In this document: piece by piece, positions 7,842 to 18,200 of the stretch | Position numbering within the stretch: position 1 is the stretch's first letter | Layout: every line of letters begins with the position of its first letter | Source of the DNA: Rhodobacteraceae bacterium KLH11 | GTDB lineage: Bacteria; Pseudomonadota; Alphaproteobacteria; Rhodobacterales; Rhodobacteraceae | Assembly: GCA_000158135.1 (NCBI GenBank) | Contig: DS999531.1 | Span: 1,913,010 to 1,977,009, forward strand | Length of the DNA stretch: 64,000 nt | Direction: 5' to 3' | Notes under the pieces: model-generated | Seen by the model: the letters and a program-made list of their open reading frames with translations, nothing else | The model's database searches: none | What the model was told of the DNA's origin: nothing | Position numbers and translations under genes: made by a program

Positions 7842-9473
7842 CTAACGACAGTTCGCAGTGGTGGTGTTTTTTTTGATCAAATCCAGCGCTTGCATTTCCG
7901 CCGCCGTTGCATTTGCTTTCGGCTTGAAATTCTTCAATTTACAGGAAACCAATTGACGCCTCTTATGCCGCTCGGCGTTGGTTTCCGGTTTAGCTTTCCC
8001 ATTTTCCAATTTGATTAGGAAGGTTTCGGTAGTTTGCGCAAGATCCCGGTTTACCACCCATCGTCCAAGCTGCATACCATCCGCGTAATTCAAGGTCAGC
8101 AGACCGTCATCAAGTTTGCCGTCAACTGCAAAAATGACCATATCTTTGCACCCGGCGGCAGCGGCTAGACCACTGCTGACTTTCTGCTTGATTGTGTTTG
8201 CCAGAACGGTGGCCAGTTTGTCCGTTTCGGCTTGTTTAATAGTATTCTTGAAAATTAAGCCCTTTACTACTAGGCGGGATGCATTGTTAGCGTGCTCTCC
8301 ATGACTTAGAATCATCCGTTCGTCGCAGTTTTTCGGCCTTTCTTTGTATACGCCGTCTACACTATTCATTTTATTCCAAACTCCACCCAATTGCGGAACG
8401 CAAGCGGGCTTGGAAGATGTATCTGCTGAGGTACCGTCGCTGATGTCGGTAGAACCCGATTCTCCGATGGCCGCTCCAGCGGATTGGCGTAAGACGGAGA
8501 TAAGTGTCCTCAATTCATCTCTTTCGCGTAAAATGTCTTCGAAGATTCCGGTCTTTGAGAATTGATCCAATTCAAAAGCATTTTGTGAATTCAGAAAGAA
8601 CTTATGTGTTCCGATGCTGTTTTCGGCGGATTCCCAAGCAAGTCTTGGTGTGTACAAATTGCTTTCTGCGGTGAATTCTTCTTTTTCTTCGTTGAGTGCG
8701 CTTACGAAAGTAATTGACGTTCCAGCGGTAAATTTTGTGCTCAACCAATTTAGCAAATCCGGTTCTGGCGGGAGGTTGCCAAAATAGTCAGCGATCTTGT
8801 GCCAAAAATACATCTCCACCGCGCGGGCCATTTGGTCTTCTGCATCTTCAACGATTGCCATATCCAAAGAAGCCAAAAGCTTGTTGAATTTTTTCAGCAT
8901 ACCGTTGAGCTTTGTGGCATCAATAGTGGATTGTGCGTCTTTGTCGCCGTTAGCTTGAGACGTTGAGCCGCCCAAAAGCGCTAAATCCGGGGGGCAGAAC
9001 TCCACATGTTCCCCGGTGCCATCTGTTCCACCTGTGCCAACGGCTTCATCACTGACATCTCCATGAAGTTCCGCCATTTCTTCAAGCAGATTGATGGCCT
9101 CCACGATTATATCGTCAAAATTGTTGCGCCGAGGCATGTCGCGATGCGGGTTTTGCAACGTGTCCCAGTCTATTTTTTGTCCCCAGAGTTCTTCTTGAAA
9201 TCCGTCCAGCCATTTGCCGCCAAAATGGATTGGGTCAGAAGCCGTGATAGTCGCCCCAGCCATGAGCATGTCGTATGTCACGAAGAATTTTGGCATAACA
9301 TTTGGGGAATCTGCGGCGCCATCCGACGCTAGAAGCAACGGAAGCTCTCTCAGTTCCACCAAAACGTCTGCAAGGCTTTTGAGCTTATCAGAATCTTGGG
9401 TAGATTGGGCAAAAACAGCTGAAGCGCCGACCAGCGTCAAGAATAGGCTTTTAAAGAATAATTTGGTCATCAT
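7842..9473 (-). CDS. Secreted protein of the ExbB-like operon (gene H, 543 aa)
   Basis: This is the last gene of the eight-gene operon and is not recognised. The N-terminus KLFFKSLFLTLVGASAVFA followed by QS is a clear Sec signal peptide, so the mature protein is predicted to be periplasmic or further out. The rest is hydrophilic and mixed, with a disordered-looking Gly/Ser/Asp stretch around residues 335-355 and a few cysteines, including those in VEFCPPDL, KPACVPQL and KNCDERM. Near the C-terminus lies DMVIFAVDGKLDDGLLTLNYADG. The start overlaps the stop of gene G by 4 bases (ATGA), which implies coupling to the membrane-anchored coiled-coil protein. Function unknown; a periplasmic partner of the motor is an inference from context. 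Confidence 0.75.
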   Translation of the reverse strand: MMTKLFFKSLFLTLVGASAVFAQSTQDSDKLKSLADVLVELRELPLLLASDGAADSPNVMPKFFVTYDMLMAGATITASDPIHFGGKWLDGFQEELWGQKIDWDTLQNPHRDMPRRNNFDDIIVEAINLLEEMAELHGDVSDEAVGTGGTDGTGEHVEFCPPDLALLGGSTSQANGDKDAQSTIDATKLNGMLKKFNKLLASLDMAIVEDAEDQMARAVEMYFWHKIADYFGNLPPEPDLLNWLSTKFTAGTSITFVSALNEEKEEFTAESNLYTPRLAWESAENSIGTHKFFLNSQNAFELDQFSKTGIFEDILRERDELRTLISVLRQSAGAAIGESGSTDISDGTSADTSSKPACVPQLGGVWNKMNSVDGVYKERPKNCDERMILSHGEHANNASRLVVKGLIFKNTIKQAETDKLATVLANTIKQKVSSGLAAAAGCKDMVIFAVDGKLDDGLLTLNYADGMQLGRWVVNRDLAQTTETFLIKLENGKAKPETNAERHKRRQLVSCKLKNFKPKANATAAEMQALDLIKKNTTTANCR

Positions 9474-10486
9474 TCTATCACCGTGTTTTCTGTAGAATTG
9501 TTGGCCTTTCTAAACGCTAGAATCTCAAGCGTTGCGCCATTTTTCAGATCGAATAGGGCCATGAGTTCTTCGTCCGAAAGCAATTTTTGGAGTTTCACTT
9601 GGCACGTATTTTCCCCGACCTTCCGAACGTTGTCGGAGAAGATTGCGCTCCGAAAATCTCCGCTTGCGTTGTCGCTTCTCCTTTCGGGCATAATAACCAT
9701 GTTGATTGTGCTGCAATCGGTTGCTAATGGTCGGTCGAATTCGATGACAATGGCCGGATTATCTGCTTTGACCTCCAGCTTTAAACTCTCTTGTTCGGAC
9801 AAAATTTCCAGCAAACGGGTCTGAACCTGCGACAGTTGGCTCCATGATGCGTTGATAACCTGGTCGCCCTTTTCGATAAGTTGGTCACCCTTGCCCATCA
9901 CCTCATCTAACTGGTCAACTTGCCGTTGGAGTTGCGACAGCGGTCCATGGCCAAGTCCGGACAGTTCCTGCGCTGCGTTTTGCAATTTGGTTGGGACATC
10001 TGACAGATGAGTGCCTATACCAACCCGGTCGCAATTGCCCCCAGACTCACAGGGTACGCTGACCAGATCAATCACATTCTCTTGGTTGGTCACGACCGCC
10101 TCGACACTAGATTTGACGCCAACCAGTAGGGCGCTCATTTCGATGATCTGATCTTGGGCAATGGCTCGACAGGCCTGTTCTACGCGCGCCTGGCTGTGTT
10201 GAACCACCGAAAGTCGAGAATTGATGTCGGTGATCGTTTGCCAGGCCTTTGGGTCGAACTGTTCGTCTGCAACGGGGGTGCCGTCAGACAGAATCGTCGG
10301 CTGGCAGAACCTAGAGACCTGTTCGGTGACGTCGGTTAGCAGTTGTTTGCGCAGGTCATCGTTCAAAACCGCGACTCTGTCGGAGATAAACGACTGCTTC
10401 GCAAATCCCGTCGCAAATGCAAGGATTGCCACGATCGCCAAAATTGCGAGATAGACCATCATGAGTGCAGAATTTCTAAGGTTCAC
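9470..10486 (-). CDS. Membrane-anchored coiled-coil protein (gene G, 338 aa)
   Basis: A single hydrophobic helix at residues 7-29 (ALMMVYLAILAIVAILAFA) anchors the protein in the inner membrane. Unlike genes E and F, this helix has no acidic residue at its start, so it is less likely to line an ion path. The following 200 residues are rich in heptad-like patterns, including LSQLQRQVDQLDEVMGKGDQ and LIEKGDQVINASWSQL, suggesting a long coiled coil. The C-terminal 90 residues look like a small globular domain with two cysteines (TDCSTIN and NTCQVKL). It overlaps gene F by 11 bases and gene H by 4. A periplasmic rod or clamp is my inference; no family is recognised. Confidence 0.75.
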   Translation of the reverse strand: MNLRNSALMMVYLAILAIVAILAFATGFAKQSFISDRVAVLNDDLRKQLLTDVTEQVSRFCQPTILSDGTPVADEQFDPKAWQTITDINSRLSVVQHSQARVEQACRAIAQDQIIEMSALLVGVKSSVEAVVTNQENVIDLVSVPCESGGNCDRVGIGTHLSDVPTKLQNAAQELSGLGHGPLSQLQRQVDQLDEVMGKGDQLIEKGDQVINASWSQLSQVQTRLLEILSEQESLKLEVKADNPAIVIEFDRPLATDCSTINMVIMPERRSDNASGDFRSAIFSDNVRKVGENTCQVKLQKLLSDEELMALFDLKNGATLEILAFRKANNSTENTVIE

Positions 10487-11051
10487 ATCCGGTCTCCTCT
10501 AAAAATTTCCATTGTAGTCGCTGCTCTACGTCTTCATTTAAGGCGAGATCTTTGACCGTAAATTGGTTAATCTTTGTTCCGTTAAACTCAATGCTCTCTT
10601 TGCTTTCAGCGAATGCAAAGACACTTATATCGATGGAGATTTCACCGCGAAGTTCGCTTTTTGGTGAGGGGAAGAAAAGGTTCAAATCCCAGGTTGAAGT
10701 TGGAGGTGGACAGGGCACGATCAAACGCATGAAATCGATTTCGATTTCGCCGCCCCAATTCCCGATCTCAGGGCCAAAACTTGGGGATAGGGCCACATTC
10801 GGACCTGTTGATCCGTCATCGGTGACCGTTATCGATTTGCCATTTTGAACCGCCAGAGAGGCGGAAATTGGAAAAGTTGTTGCGCCTGTCGAGGACTGAA
10901 TCTCGACAATCATGACGGGTTGAATGGTGCTTCTGGGATCTTCGGGCGCTGGCCAGGGACTTAGCCTCACGATAAACAAAAACAACAGGATCATCATCGA
11001 GCCAGTGGCGTTGACCAGAATGTCAGCGATGAAAAGACCCCCTTTTATCAT
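10476..11051 (-). CDS. ExbD/MotB-type single-helix protein (gene F, 191 aa)
   Basis: The N-terminus MIKGGLFIADILVNATG runs into a single membrane helix (about residues 11-29) with Asp10 at its cytoplasmic end. In ExbD, TolR and MotB an Asp at this place, often in an F-x-D-[VI] context, is the proton-carrying residue. Residues 30-191 form a periplasmic domain rich in beta-like stretches with two or three cysteines; it has no OmpA-like peptidoglycan motif. It overlaps gene E by 4 bases (ATGA) and gene G by 11. I infer that it forms the channel plug with E inside the gene D pentamer. The link to ExbD is by motif and layout only. Confidence 0.7.
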   Translation of the reverse strand: MIKGGLFIADILVNATGSMMILLFLFIVRLSPWPAPEDPRSTIQPVMIVEIQSSTGATTFPISASLAVQNGKSITVTDDGSTGPNVALSPSFGPEIGNWGGEIEIDFMRLIVPCPPPTSTWDLNLFFPSPKSELRGEISIDISVFAFAESKESIEFNGTKINQFTVKDLALNEDVEQRLQWKFLEETGCEP

Positions 11052-11446
11052 CTCTCAGCCTCGCACCGGACTGTGCGACATCCCGAAACCTTAAACTGAT
11101 TGTTCTGGGCTGATAACGTCCAAGGAGGGGTCGTGCATCTATAGCAATGGGTTACGCATCCGGCCTGATATATTGCGATCATCGACACATTCGTAACGGT
11201 TGCTGGACTATTGACTATATCGGAAAATTTCCAAGCTCGCTTTGCTTTTCCTGCCGGAGACACTGACGAGCTCAGATGGTAGGCCACCGCCAAGTCGGGT
11301 TGCAGGGAATTGGAGGGGATTTTGCACTGTAGTGGCGGTGTGGGGTCCGTTCTTAGTTCACCGCTAAGGCGCACTGCAAGCACCAACAGAACTAACATTC
11401 CAAGGAAAAGGTTCGAAAAGATGTCCTGAAAAATGATGCCGCGCAT
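11048..11446 (-). CDS. ExbD/MotB-type small single-helix protein (gene E, 132 aa)
   Basis: MRGIIFQDIFSNLF leads into a membrane helix at about residues 10-26 with Asp8 just before it, the same layout as gene F and as ExbD (FIDV). The small remaining domain (about 105 residues) holds several cysteines (QCKIP, AGCVTHCYRC, SGCRTVRC), suited to disulfides in the periplasm. It starts 12 bases after the MotA/ExbB-like gene D and overlaps gene F by 4 bases. Two different ExbD-like proteins in a row suggest that they form a heterodimer in one channel, unlike the ExbD or MotB homodimers. This is inference. Confidence 0.68.
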   Translation of the reverse strand: MRGIIFQDIFSNLFLGMLVLLVLAVRLSGELRTDPTPPLQCKIPSNSLQPDLAVAYHLSSSVSPAGKAKRAWKFSDIVNSPATVTNVSMIAIYQAGCVTHCYRCTTPPWTLSAQNNQFKVSGCRTVRCEAER

Positions 11447-11458
11447 GAGAAATCAACC

Positions 11459-12886
11459 TTATTCCGGTTTCTGACTGTCGCTTGTGGCCGAGGATTCTTG
11501 CTCAACCTTCGAACTGCCATGCAGAAAATCGCGAATTGCTGCGACTTCCGAGGCCGACCGGTGCGTGTTCCAAATTCCGAGGATAATTGCTGCTATCAAA
11601 CCAATGAAGGTCGTGAAGAATGCAACCGAAAGTTCATTTGTGATGGCCCCCATGGCCGAATTCAACTCTGCCCCCGGGCGGGCGCTGACGACGACACCCA
11701 CCAAATCCATTGCAGCGATCATCCCGATGACGGTGCCAAGAAAGCCGATCATCGGAATAATCTCCAACAGCCACTTTTCAACGACAAGGTCGACTTCGTC
11801 GTGCACCCGAAGCATCGCTGTTTCGGCGCTCGCAAGGTCGTTATTGTAGCGGCTCAATACGTCACTCCGTTGGAGAACTCTTCCTCGGAGCTTGAGCAGT
11901 CCGCCAAAAAGTCGATCCTGATTAATCCTGCGCAGGATCAAACGTAAACTGCCAAAAATTGCGAGGACAATTATCACGAACTGGATCGGACCGTTCATGG
12001 CCCGAGAAATCCATCGCAAGACATTGCCGTCCTGAACGACTTGTTCAAATCCTTTAATGACCGAGATGGAGAAACCGTCAAGTACGTCGCGCATTGGGCG
12101 GCATTCTGGATCCGCCAAGACCGCACCAGGAACAGCATTAGCAAACAGCATGTTAAAGAGCTTAGGGTCCTGAAGAGCCGAATTCCGCGAAACCTCTTGG
12201 GAAGCGAACCGCCCGAAATCGGGAGGTGGTGCATATTTTGGCATCCATAGCATTGCCGGATTTTCTCGTGGTTCGACGCCAAGTACGGCGTAAGTTAAGG
12301 CGTTCGCCAATGCCTCGGCTTCGCGTTTACGGAGACTCGGATCCCTTACCTGATTGCCTTCGCGCCGGGCGGGTCCAATGGTCAGTTTGGTTATGACGCA
12401 TCTTTCTGGGATTCCCAGATTGTCCGCTAATAGGATTGGAATGTCGGGGTTCGCGTGAAAGACTGTTTCAACACATGCCAGTCTTTTGACAAACTCTGCC
12501 AAGGATAAAAGTCCTGAAGCTTTCAATTTTGGTAATGTGGCAGCGTCTGTGAATTTGCATTCTTCGTCCAAAATTTCGTAGTGCAACGGTGCTTCGAAGA
12601 GATCCCAAGCAACGCTGAGCTTAAAGACGTCGCTAACGTTGTCTACTGTCTGTAGAGCTTCAGCCGTGGTTTTTGATTGCGTGGCACTTTCGACTTGGAC
12701 TATTTGAGCAACGGCGTCATCGGTCCCGATCAAGTCTTTGGTCCGAACTAAGATTTCATTGTTGACAAACAAGTACAATAAAACGGTGACGAGGATGGAA
12801 ACGACAAAATAGAAACAAGAATAAATGGGACTTGGCGCAAACAGGCGACGCACTGGTTTAGATTCATGTTTGGATTTAGGGACCAC
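11459..12886 (-). CDS. MotA/TolQ/ExbB-type proton channel protein (gene D, 475 aa)
   Basis: The last 110 residues carry the hallmark of the MotA/TolQ/ExbB family: PMIGFLGTVIGMIAAM (about 378-393), followed by a helix LSVAFFTTFIGLIAAIILG (419-437), with the small and Thr residues that line the channel. Predicted topology is helix 1 at 21-41, a periplasmic part of about 260 residues (42-299) with several cysteines, helix 2 at 300-317, a cytoplasmic segment 318-374, then helices 3 and 4. The large domain after helix 1 is unusual for TolQ or ExbB, which have only a short segment there. Such proteins form pentamers that use ion flow to turn or pull partners. It overlaps gene C by 11 bases. Confidence 0.85.
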   Translation of the reverse strand: MVPKSKHESKPVRRLFAPSPIYSCFYFVVSILVTVLLYLFVNNEILVRTKDLIGTDDAVAQIVQVESATQSKTTAEALQTVDNVSDVFKLSVAWDLFEAPLHYEILDEECKFTDAATLPKLKASGLLSLAEFVKRLACVETVFHANPDIPILLADNLGIPERCVITKLTIGPARREGNQVRDPSLRKREAEALANALTYAVLGVEPRENPAMLWMPKYAPPPDFGRFASQEVSRNSALQDPKLFNMLFANAVPGAVLADPECRPMRDVLDGFSISVIKGFEQVVQDGNVLRWISRAMNGPIQFVIIVLAIFGSLRLILRRINQDRLFGGLLKLRGRVLQRSDVLSRYNNDLASAETAMLRVHDEVDLVVEKWLLEIIPMIGFLGTVIGMIAAMDLVGVVVSARPGAELNSAMGAITNELSVAFFTTFIGLIAAIILGIWNTHRSASEVAAIRDFLHGSSKVEQESSATSDSQKPE

Positions 12887-15245
12887 AGTTCAGCTCCTTT
12901 TCGTCGCTGCTGGGACTAATATTTTCGGGTTCGAGAAGAGCCCTTATGTTCTTGGACCCACAATCATCGGGCGCGGATTTTGTTCCACCCAAACACTCCA
13001 ACACGCGCTGCACACGCGCCGGACCCGGCACGGCGACGTTCGTTTGGCTAAACCAGTCGTCGGCCTCGGGCATGGCTAAGAATGCCTCCAAATGGGTCCA
13101 GTTTTCCGGCGTACTGCTGGTCGGGTCGGCAAGCCGGATGAAATGACAGTCTTGCATTTCGGCTATGATCGGATGGGTAGGGGCATTTCCTCCAGCCGCG
13201 GCGTAGGCATTTGAGCTGGCTGGCAGAACTATTATCTGTTCGGCCCCCTTGTCGACGGCATAGAACTGAGCCTTGAGGTCGATAGTATCTTCCAGAAAAT
13301 GTTTGGTGATAAGGGAGCCTGCAATTGGGACCCGTCGATCCTCATGCGTGATCCACTCAAAATTGTCGGCGGGTTTTTCTATGACAATGGACGAGGCGTC
13401 CAAGGGCGACCCATCGGATAAATGCACAACCTTGTTTTCTTTTTGTAGGGTCGCCAATCTTTGGAAAAACCGGCTGTTGGTTTCGCCGTCCAATTCGTTG
13501 ACGAGACGCCGAGCTTGTTCATTCGGTAGGTCAGTGTGAAGCGGGTACCAAGGACTTGTCTCTTCACCATAGAGTCCACAAAACAACCGTGAAGCACCGG
13601 CGGCTGTTTCTTTCCAGCAAATGGGTGAGCCTACCGGTTCTGATCCAGCGGTTATGGGCCAGCGCTTTATCCACCAATCAAACTTGTCTTTTGCTGAGGC
13701 CTCGGGATCTGATAAGCGCTTAGTTAGGAATTTTTGATCAAAAGTAGCGGCTCTGGTTCTCGTTTGTCTAATGTCCAAAACGTCAAACCTTTGTTGTCCG
13801 TCACGGGACACAAAAAGCGCGAATTCCTCAAAACTGGATAGGTGAAAGAAGGGGGCTTTTAGGGTTTCTCTTCCTGTTTTGAGATGCGTTTCCTCCAAAG
13901 GCAGTTCCGGGCGCGTCGAGTCCGGTCGCCACGTCAAAATGCGTTCCGATGAGTCGAGATCGTCGATGTTAGACTTGGTCGCCATATTCCAGCACAGCGT
14001 GTTTTCGCCAGGCAAGGTGGCGCAATCGATCGCCCCCCCGGGGCGAATGGTTGGTGGAGATTCCCATTCGATGGTGGAGTGTTTTGCGAAAAGGACTCGA
14101 CGCATCAGATAAGCTTGGGACTTCTGGCGCGTTATTTCGTCGACGGAACAAAACCCTGAATTTGCGCCCGGGAACAATTGTTCGGTTGGAATGATTTGAT
14201 GTTCGTGCTGTTTGTCGGTCAGATCGAAATGGATCGCAGAAATCTGGCTAAGGTCGCTTGCGTGCTGAAAGAACGCCGTAACGTTGGTCAGCGGGGCATC
14301 AGTGATGTTCTTTGACCTTTCGTATCTGGTTGACGGCGCAACGTGCAAAACATCGTCGGGTTGACCGCATGTTTCCCCTGTCAGAGCCACCCCAAACAGA
14401 CAGGCGTCCCCTGCATCCGCCGTGCCGTCTATTACGACAGACATGGTAGTTGGCGATCCGAATTCCTCAAGATCGTCGAATTCACCGGCGGCCAGTTCTT
14501 TGCATCCATCCCCCAGCCGTTTTTCGATCAGGTCGGGCGTCAAGCATTGGGCGTCGGATTCTCCGTTATTGTCCCGTTCGCAGGATACCAGTTTGACCTT
14601 GGATGCATTTTCAGGATTGCGATAGGAACAGAGCGTTCTGTTTTTTGTCGATAACGCATCAACTTCTTCGGCATTCAGGCTGCAGCGAAGCCGGACGGGT
14701 GGATTTCTGGGGCGCTCACAGGACGAAACGTGATTGCGTACCTGGCATCGTTGACCGGATAGCCGCGCAAAATGCTTGAAGAAATTCCGCTGGTCGCATC
14801 CGTCGGCCTTGACGACAGGGTTCAGTTTGACGACGTCTTTGAGACGCTCGATGTTGTCGCAACTCATGCCGGAAATTTGAGAGGCGCGGTAGTCGATGAG
14901 CGTGGCGAACTTAGGAAGCTCAGATGAACAAGCGTCTTCTTCCTTCAGACAGATGTTTTCGGCGTTTTTTATGGTATCCGCAGTGCGTTTGCTCAGGTAG
15001 GCGTCTATTGCATCGTAACATACTGGATTTTGATACCTGCATCCACCAAACAGTTGGTCGGCGCATTCGGGTTCTTCAACTTCGGCCTCATTGCACCAAT
15101 CGTCAAATGGAACCTCTTCTTGGCTGTGGAACTTGAAATCGGTGGGCGTTTCAACCTCTGGAAAGGTGGCTTCCTGGGCCCAAACAGACGTTGCCAACAA
15201 AAACGATGAAGCGGCAAAATTTACTGGGAGTTGACGACCGAACAC
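12876..15245 (-). CDS. Secreted cysteine-rich protein (gene C, 789 aa)
   Basis: A signal peptide is visible (NFAASSFLLATSVWA before QEA), so the protein is exported. I count 26 cysteines, about 20 of them in the first half, often a few tens of residues apart (DWCNE, PECADQ, GGCRYQ, PVCYD and so on), consistent with many disulfides in the periplasm. The C-terminal half has fewer cysteines and motifs such as DKFDWWIKRWPITAG and WYPLHTDLPNEQARR. No known domain is recognised. It overlaps gene B by 25 bases and gene D by 11, tying it to the motor genes. It may be a scaffold or receptor, but this is a guess. Confidence 0.75.
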   Translation of the reverse strand: MFGRQLPVNFAASSFLLATSVWAQEATFPEVETPTDFKFHSQEEVPFDDWCNEAEVEEPECADQLFGGCRYQNPVCYDAIDAYLSKRTADTIKNAENICLKEEDACSSELPKFATLIDYRASQISGMSCDNIERLKDVVKLNPVVKADGCDQRNFFKHFARLSGQRCQVRNHVSSCERPRNPPVRLRCSLNAEEVDALSTKNRTLCSYRNPENASKVKLVSCERDNNGESDAQCLTPDLIEKRLGDGCKELAAGEFDDLEEFGSPTTMSVVIDGTADAGDACLFGVALTGETCGQPDDVLHVAPSTRYERSKNITDAPLTNVTAFFQHASDLSQISAIHFDLTDKQHEHQIIPTEQLFPGANSGFCSVDEITRQKSQAYLMRRVLFAKHSTIEWESPPTIRPGGAIDCATLPGENTLCWNMATKSNIDDLDSSERILTWRPDSTRPELPLEETHLKTGRETLKAPFFHLSSFEEFALFVSRDGQQRFDVLDIRQTRTRAATFDQKFLTKRLSDPEASAKDKFDWWIKRWPITAGSEPVGSPICWKETAAGASRLFCGLYGEETSPWYPLHTDLPNEQARRLVNELDGETNSRFFQRLATLQKENKVVHLSDGSPLDASSIVIEKPADNFEWITHEDRRVPIAGSLITKHFLEDTIDLKAQFYAVDKGAEQIIVLPASSNAYAAAGGNAPTHPIIAEMQDCHFIRLADPTSSTPENWTHLEAFLAMPEADDWFSQTNVAVPGPARVQRVLECLGGTKSAPDDCGSKNIRALLEPENISPSSDEKELNCGP

Positions 15246-18200
15246 TGTTCATTCTCCTTGATGCCTTTGCCGTTGATGACTTCGGGGTCAGCTGTGCAGG
15301 CCGTGCAAAGTGCTTCGTCGCCCAACCCCAACTCGAGGCATTTTTTGATTAAGCGTGACCGTTCAATATAGTAATCCATTCGCTTGCTTCGTTGGATATG
15401 TAATTTTTGTGCCTGCGATTTTACCCCCTTGGCCTCCGGTGTACCGGGAAATTCAACCCCATTTTCTACGGCTTGCTCAAGGCCTTTGGAATTGTCGGTC
15501 AGGCCACTGACCAGTTCATTGATGGAGTCAACACCGTCAAGGTTTTGGACGCCAAGATTCGAAACCGCGGCGCGAAGTTCGCCTGTTGCTGTTTCCACAA
15601 CTTGCCCCTCAAACGACTGTGCGAGGGGCTCGAATTCGTTGTTTAACAACTGACGCGAGCGTCTGGAGTTTCCAAGGGTGTCGCTGGTGGTATCCAAAAT
15701 CAGAACTCTTTGGCCGTCACCGGCATCCCGGAAGTCGCAGACTATGTCGTTTGGCAGGTCGCCGCAAAAAATGCGGTCTAATGCGGACTTGGACACGCGG
15801 TTCCTGACATCTGCATCGCCATGAATCCATTCCATTGCTTCTTCATCGCTAAGTGCTGTCCCCAAAAGCAAAAGCGCATCTTTTTCGCAGGTACTTTGCG
15901 GTGCGCAGTTGCTTCTTGCCAGTGCGTTATCGAACGCCCTGGCCAAAGACGGGTTTTCAGATCGCGTCAGATCGACAACGGGGCCAAGGTATTCCATCAG
16001 CGCGGCGGTTGCGTTTTCGGCGTCTGCATTGACGGACGGGCGGGCTAATTCACTTGAAAGTTTCGCAAATGCGAGGTGATTGATCGAATTGGGCTTACCC
16101 TGAACGAGTGCCTCAACCATCTTGTCGCCGAGGCCAGCCGATTTTAGCGCCTTGGTTGCATTTTCCTCAAGCTGAGCTGGCACCGGTTTGCCTTGAGTTG
16201 CGGCTGTTTGGATCGCCTCGGAAAGTTCGGTTGAGATTTCCTGACTTCGCAGAACGGGGGTGATTTCCCGCCAAGCGGCGGAATTTACGGCAAGTTGCGC
16301 GCGGTGTGCAGTTTGGTTGGCTGCGGCCGCCACAGAAGGCATATGGTCACTAAGGTTGCCGCCCGATCGCACTAGTTGGGCAATGATTTCCAATTCGGAC
16401 CCGATCGAGTCGCCAAAGATCAATTTAGCGGTTCTTTCGTTTTCAAGAGCTGCGGCCGCAAGATCTAGTGCGATCGCCAATACGTTAGTCAGCGCAGCGT
16501 CTTTGGATACAGAAGGGGTTGCGGAAATTCGGTTCTGTGTTGACAGTTGTAATGTGATTAACGCGCCTGGGTGGCCATCCAAGGCAGCGGATAGCTTACG
16601 CATTTCTTCCGCGTTCAATCTGTCGACTTCGGACTGAAAGGAATTGATTGTTTTCGCCGTCAAGAGCGGCGAAAGCGCGTCTACCTCCTCGACAGGTAGA
16701 TTTGCACGTGCGATCTGTTGCAAAACTTCGACCGACGCCAAAACCTGTTGAACCCCCGCGTCTTGCAATCCAATGTCGATGTGGTTTTCGACCGCTGCGC
16801 GAAGTCTTCGAAGGTTTGCATCGTTTGGAGAAACCGCTTGAGAAAGGAGCGTTTCCAACACCATCGTCTGGCTTTGGGATGCTTTGTCGAACATGCCCGC
16901 CAAAACAGCGGCACCTTTTGAGTCGGTGGCTGTGCTCAACACGGTTTCCAAGGAAACAACACCAAGGTCTGAAATCGTAGGGTCCACATCGGTTAGGATG
17001 CCTATTGCGATTTGGACGAGCGATTCCTGGTCGGTGGTGGAGGCGCGTAATTGCTCCAACAGGTCCCCGTTTACGATTTTGTCGCTAAGGGCTGCACCGA
17101 TGTGGGGCGTGAGCTCATGAGTTGCGATGGATTTTAATGGCCCCTCAAGGGCGGTCCCACCAATAATTGCGCGCGCAAGCGGTTGCAGGTGATCAGGCAG
17201 CGCAGACACGGCAACGGCGACCGGTTTTGATGCCGTCACGACCGAAAGAACATCTGAGGCAAACGAATCCGCCTGTTCCTGAATTTTTTGGATTTCCTGT
17301 TCGGCGTTGTCCTGCAATCCGGTGATCAATTGATCCAGCGCGTCGGGACTGGTGATGAGGTCGAGCGGATCCACCCCGAGCCCGTCAATTTCCTCTAGCG
17401 CACCGCTTTCTTTCAATGCTGCGCTGCTCATGTGTTTTACCAGTTCACTGGAAAAATCCCGAACCGTGCGCGCCACGGCCAGAGCGGCTCCAACATCGCC
17501 TTGAAGTATGGTATCCGACAAGGCGGCTATTGTTGTGTTTGCATTGTTGCTTGTCGCTATAGGGTTGGTTAGAATAATTTCAACGGCTGCATCGAACCGA
17601 AGTGCTTGCTGTAATTTGATGCGATCTGGATCCGACAGGTCGGCCCTCACCAAGCCCTCCAAAACATCGATCAGGGCACGTTCCCAGTCGATCACCGACG
17701 TTGGGTCATTGTTGACGACCCATGAGCCGACGTTTGCCTCAATCGAGCTTAACGCGGCCAAATTCCAGGTCGCAAGGATCACGGCGGCATCCGGTGACGC
17801 CGGTTCAATCGTTGTAACCAAGGCAGATCGCAGCGTGTCGTCCAAGGCGGTAATCGCACTTGCCAAATCCGGGGTTTGCGCAAAGACGTCTGGCGCGATG
17901 TGTTCCAGTTCGTCGCCAAATGCGGTTTCCAAGGCATCTCGCACAAGCGTTGCCGCAATTCCACGGGTGTCCGATTGGACGATCAGAAAGGCATATGCCG
18001 TCTGACCAAGATGTGTGCTCAGGTCATTGGAATAACTTGCAACCAGCGCCGCCGGCCCGTCATCCACAATTTTCCTTAGCAGTTCGGCACCGCGTTCATC
18101 AATTTTGTTTGCGGAGAGTTTGGTCACGACCGCAAGTGGATCATCGGACGACACGACGGCAAAGATCTCAGGACCCATAAATTGTTGCGCGACTGCGCCC

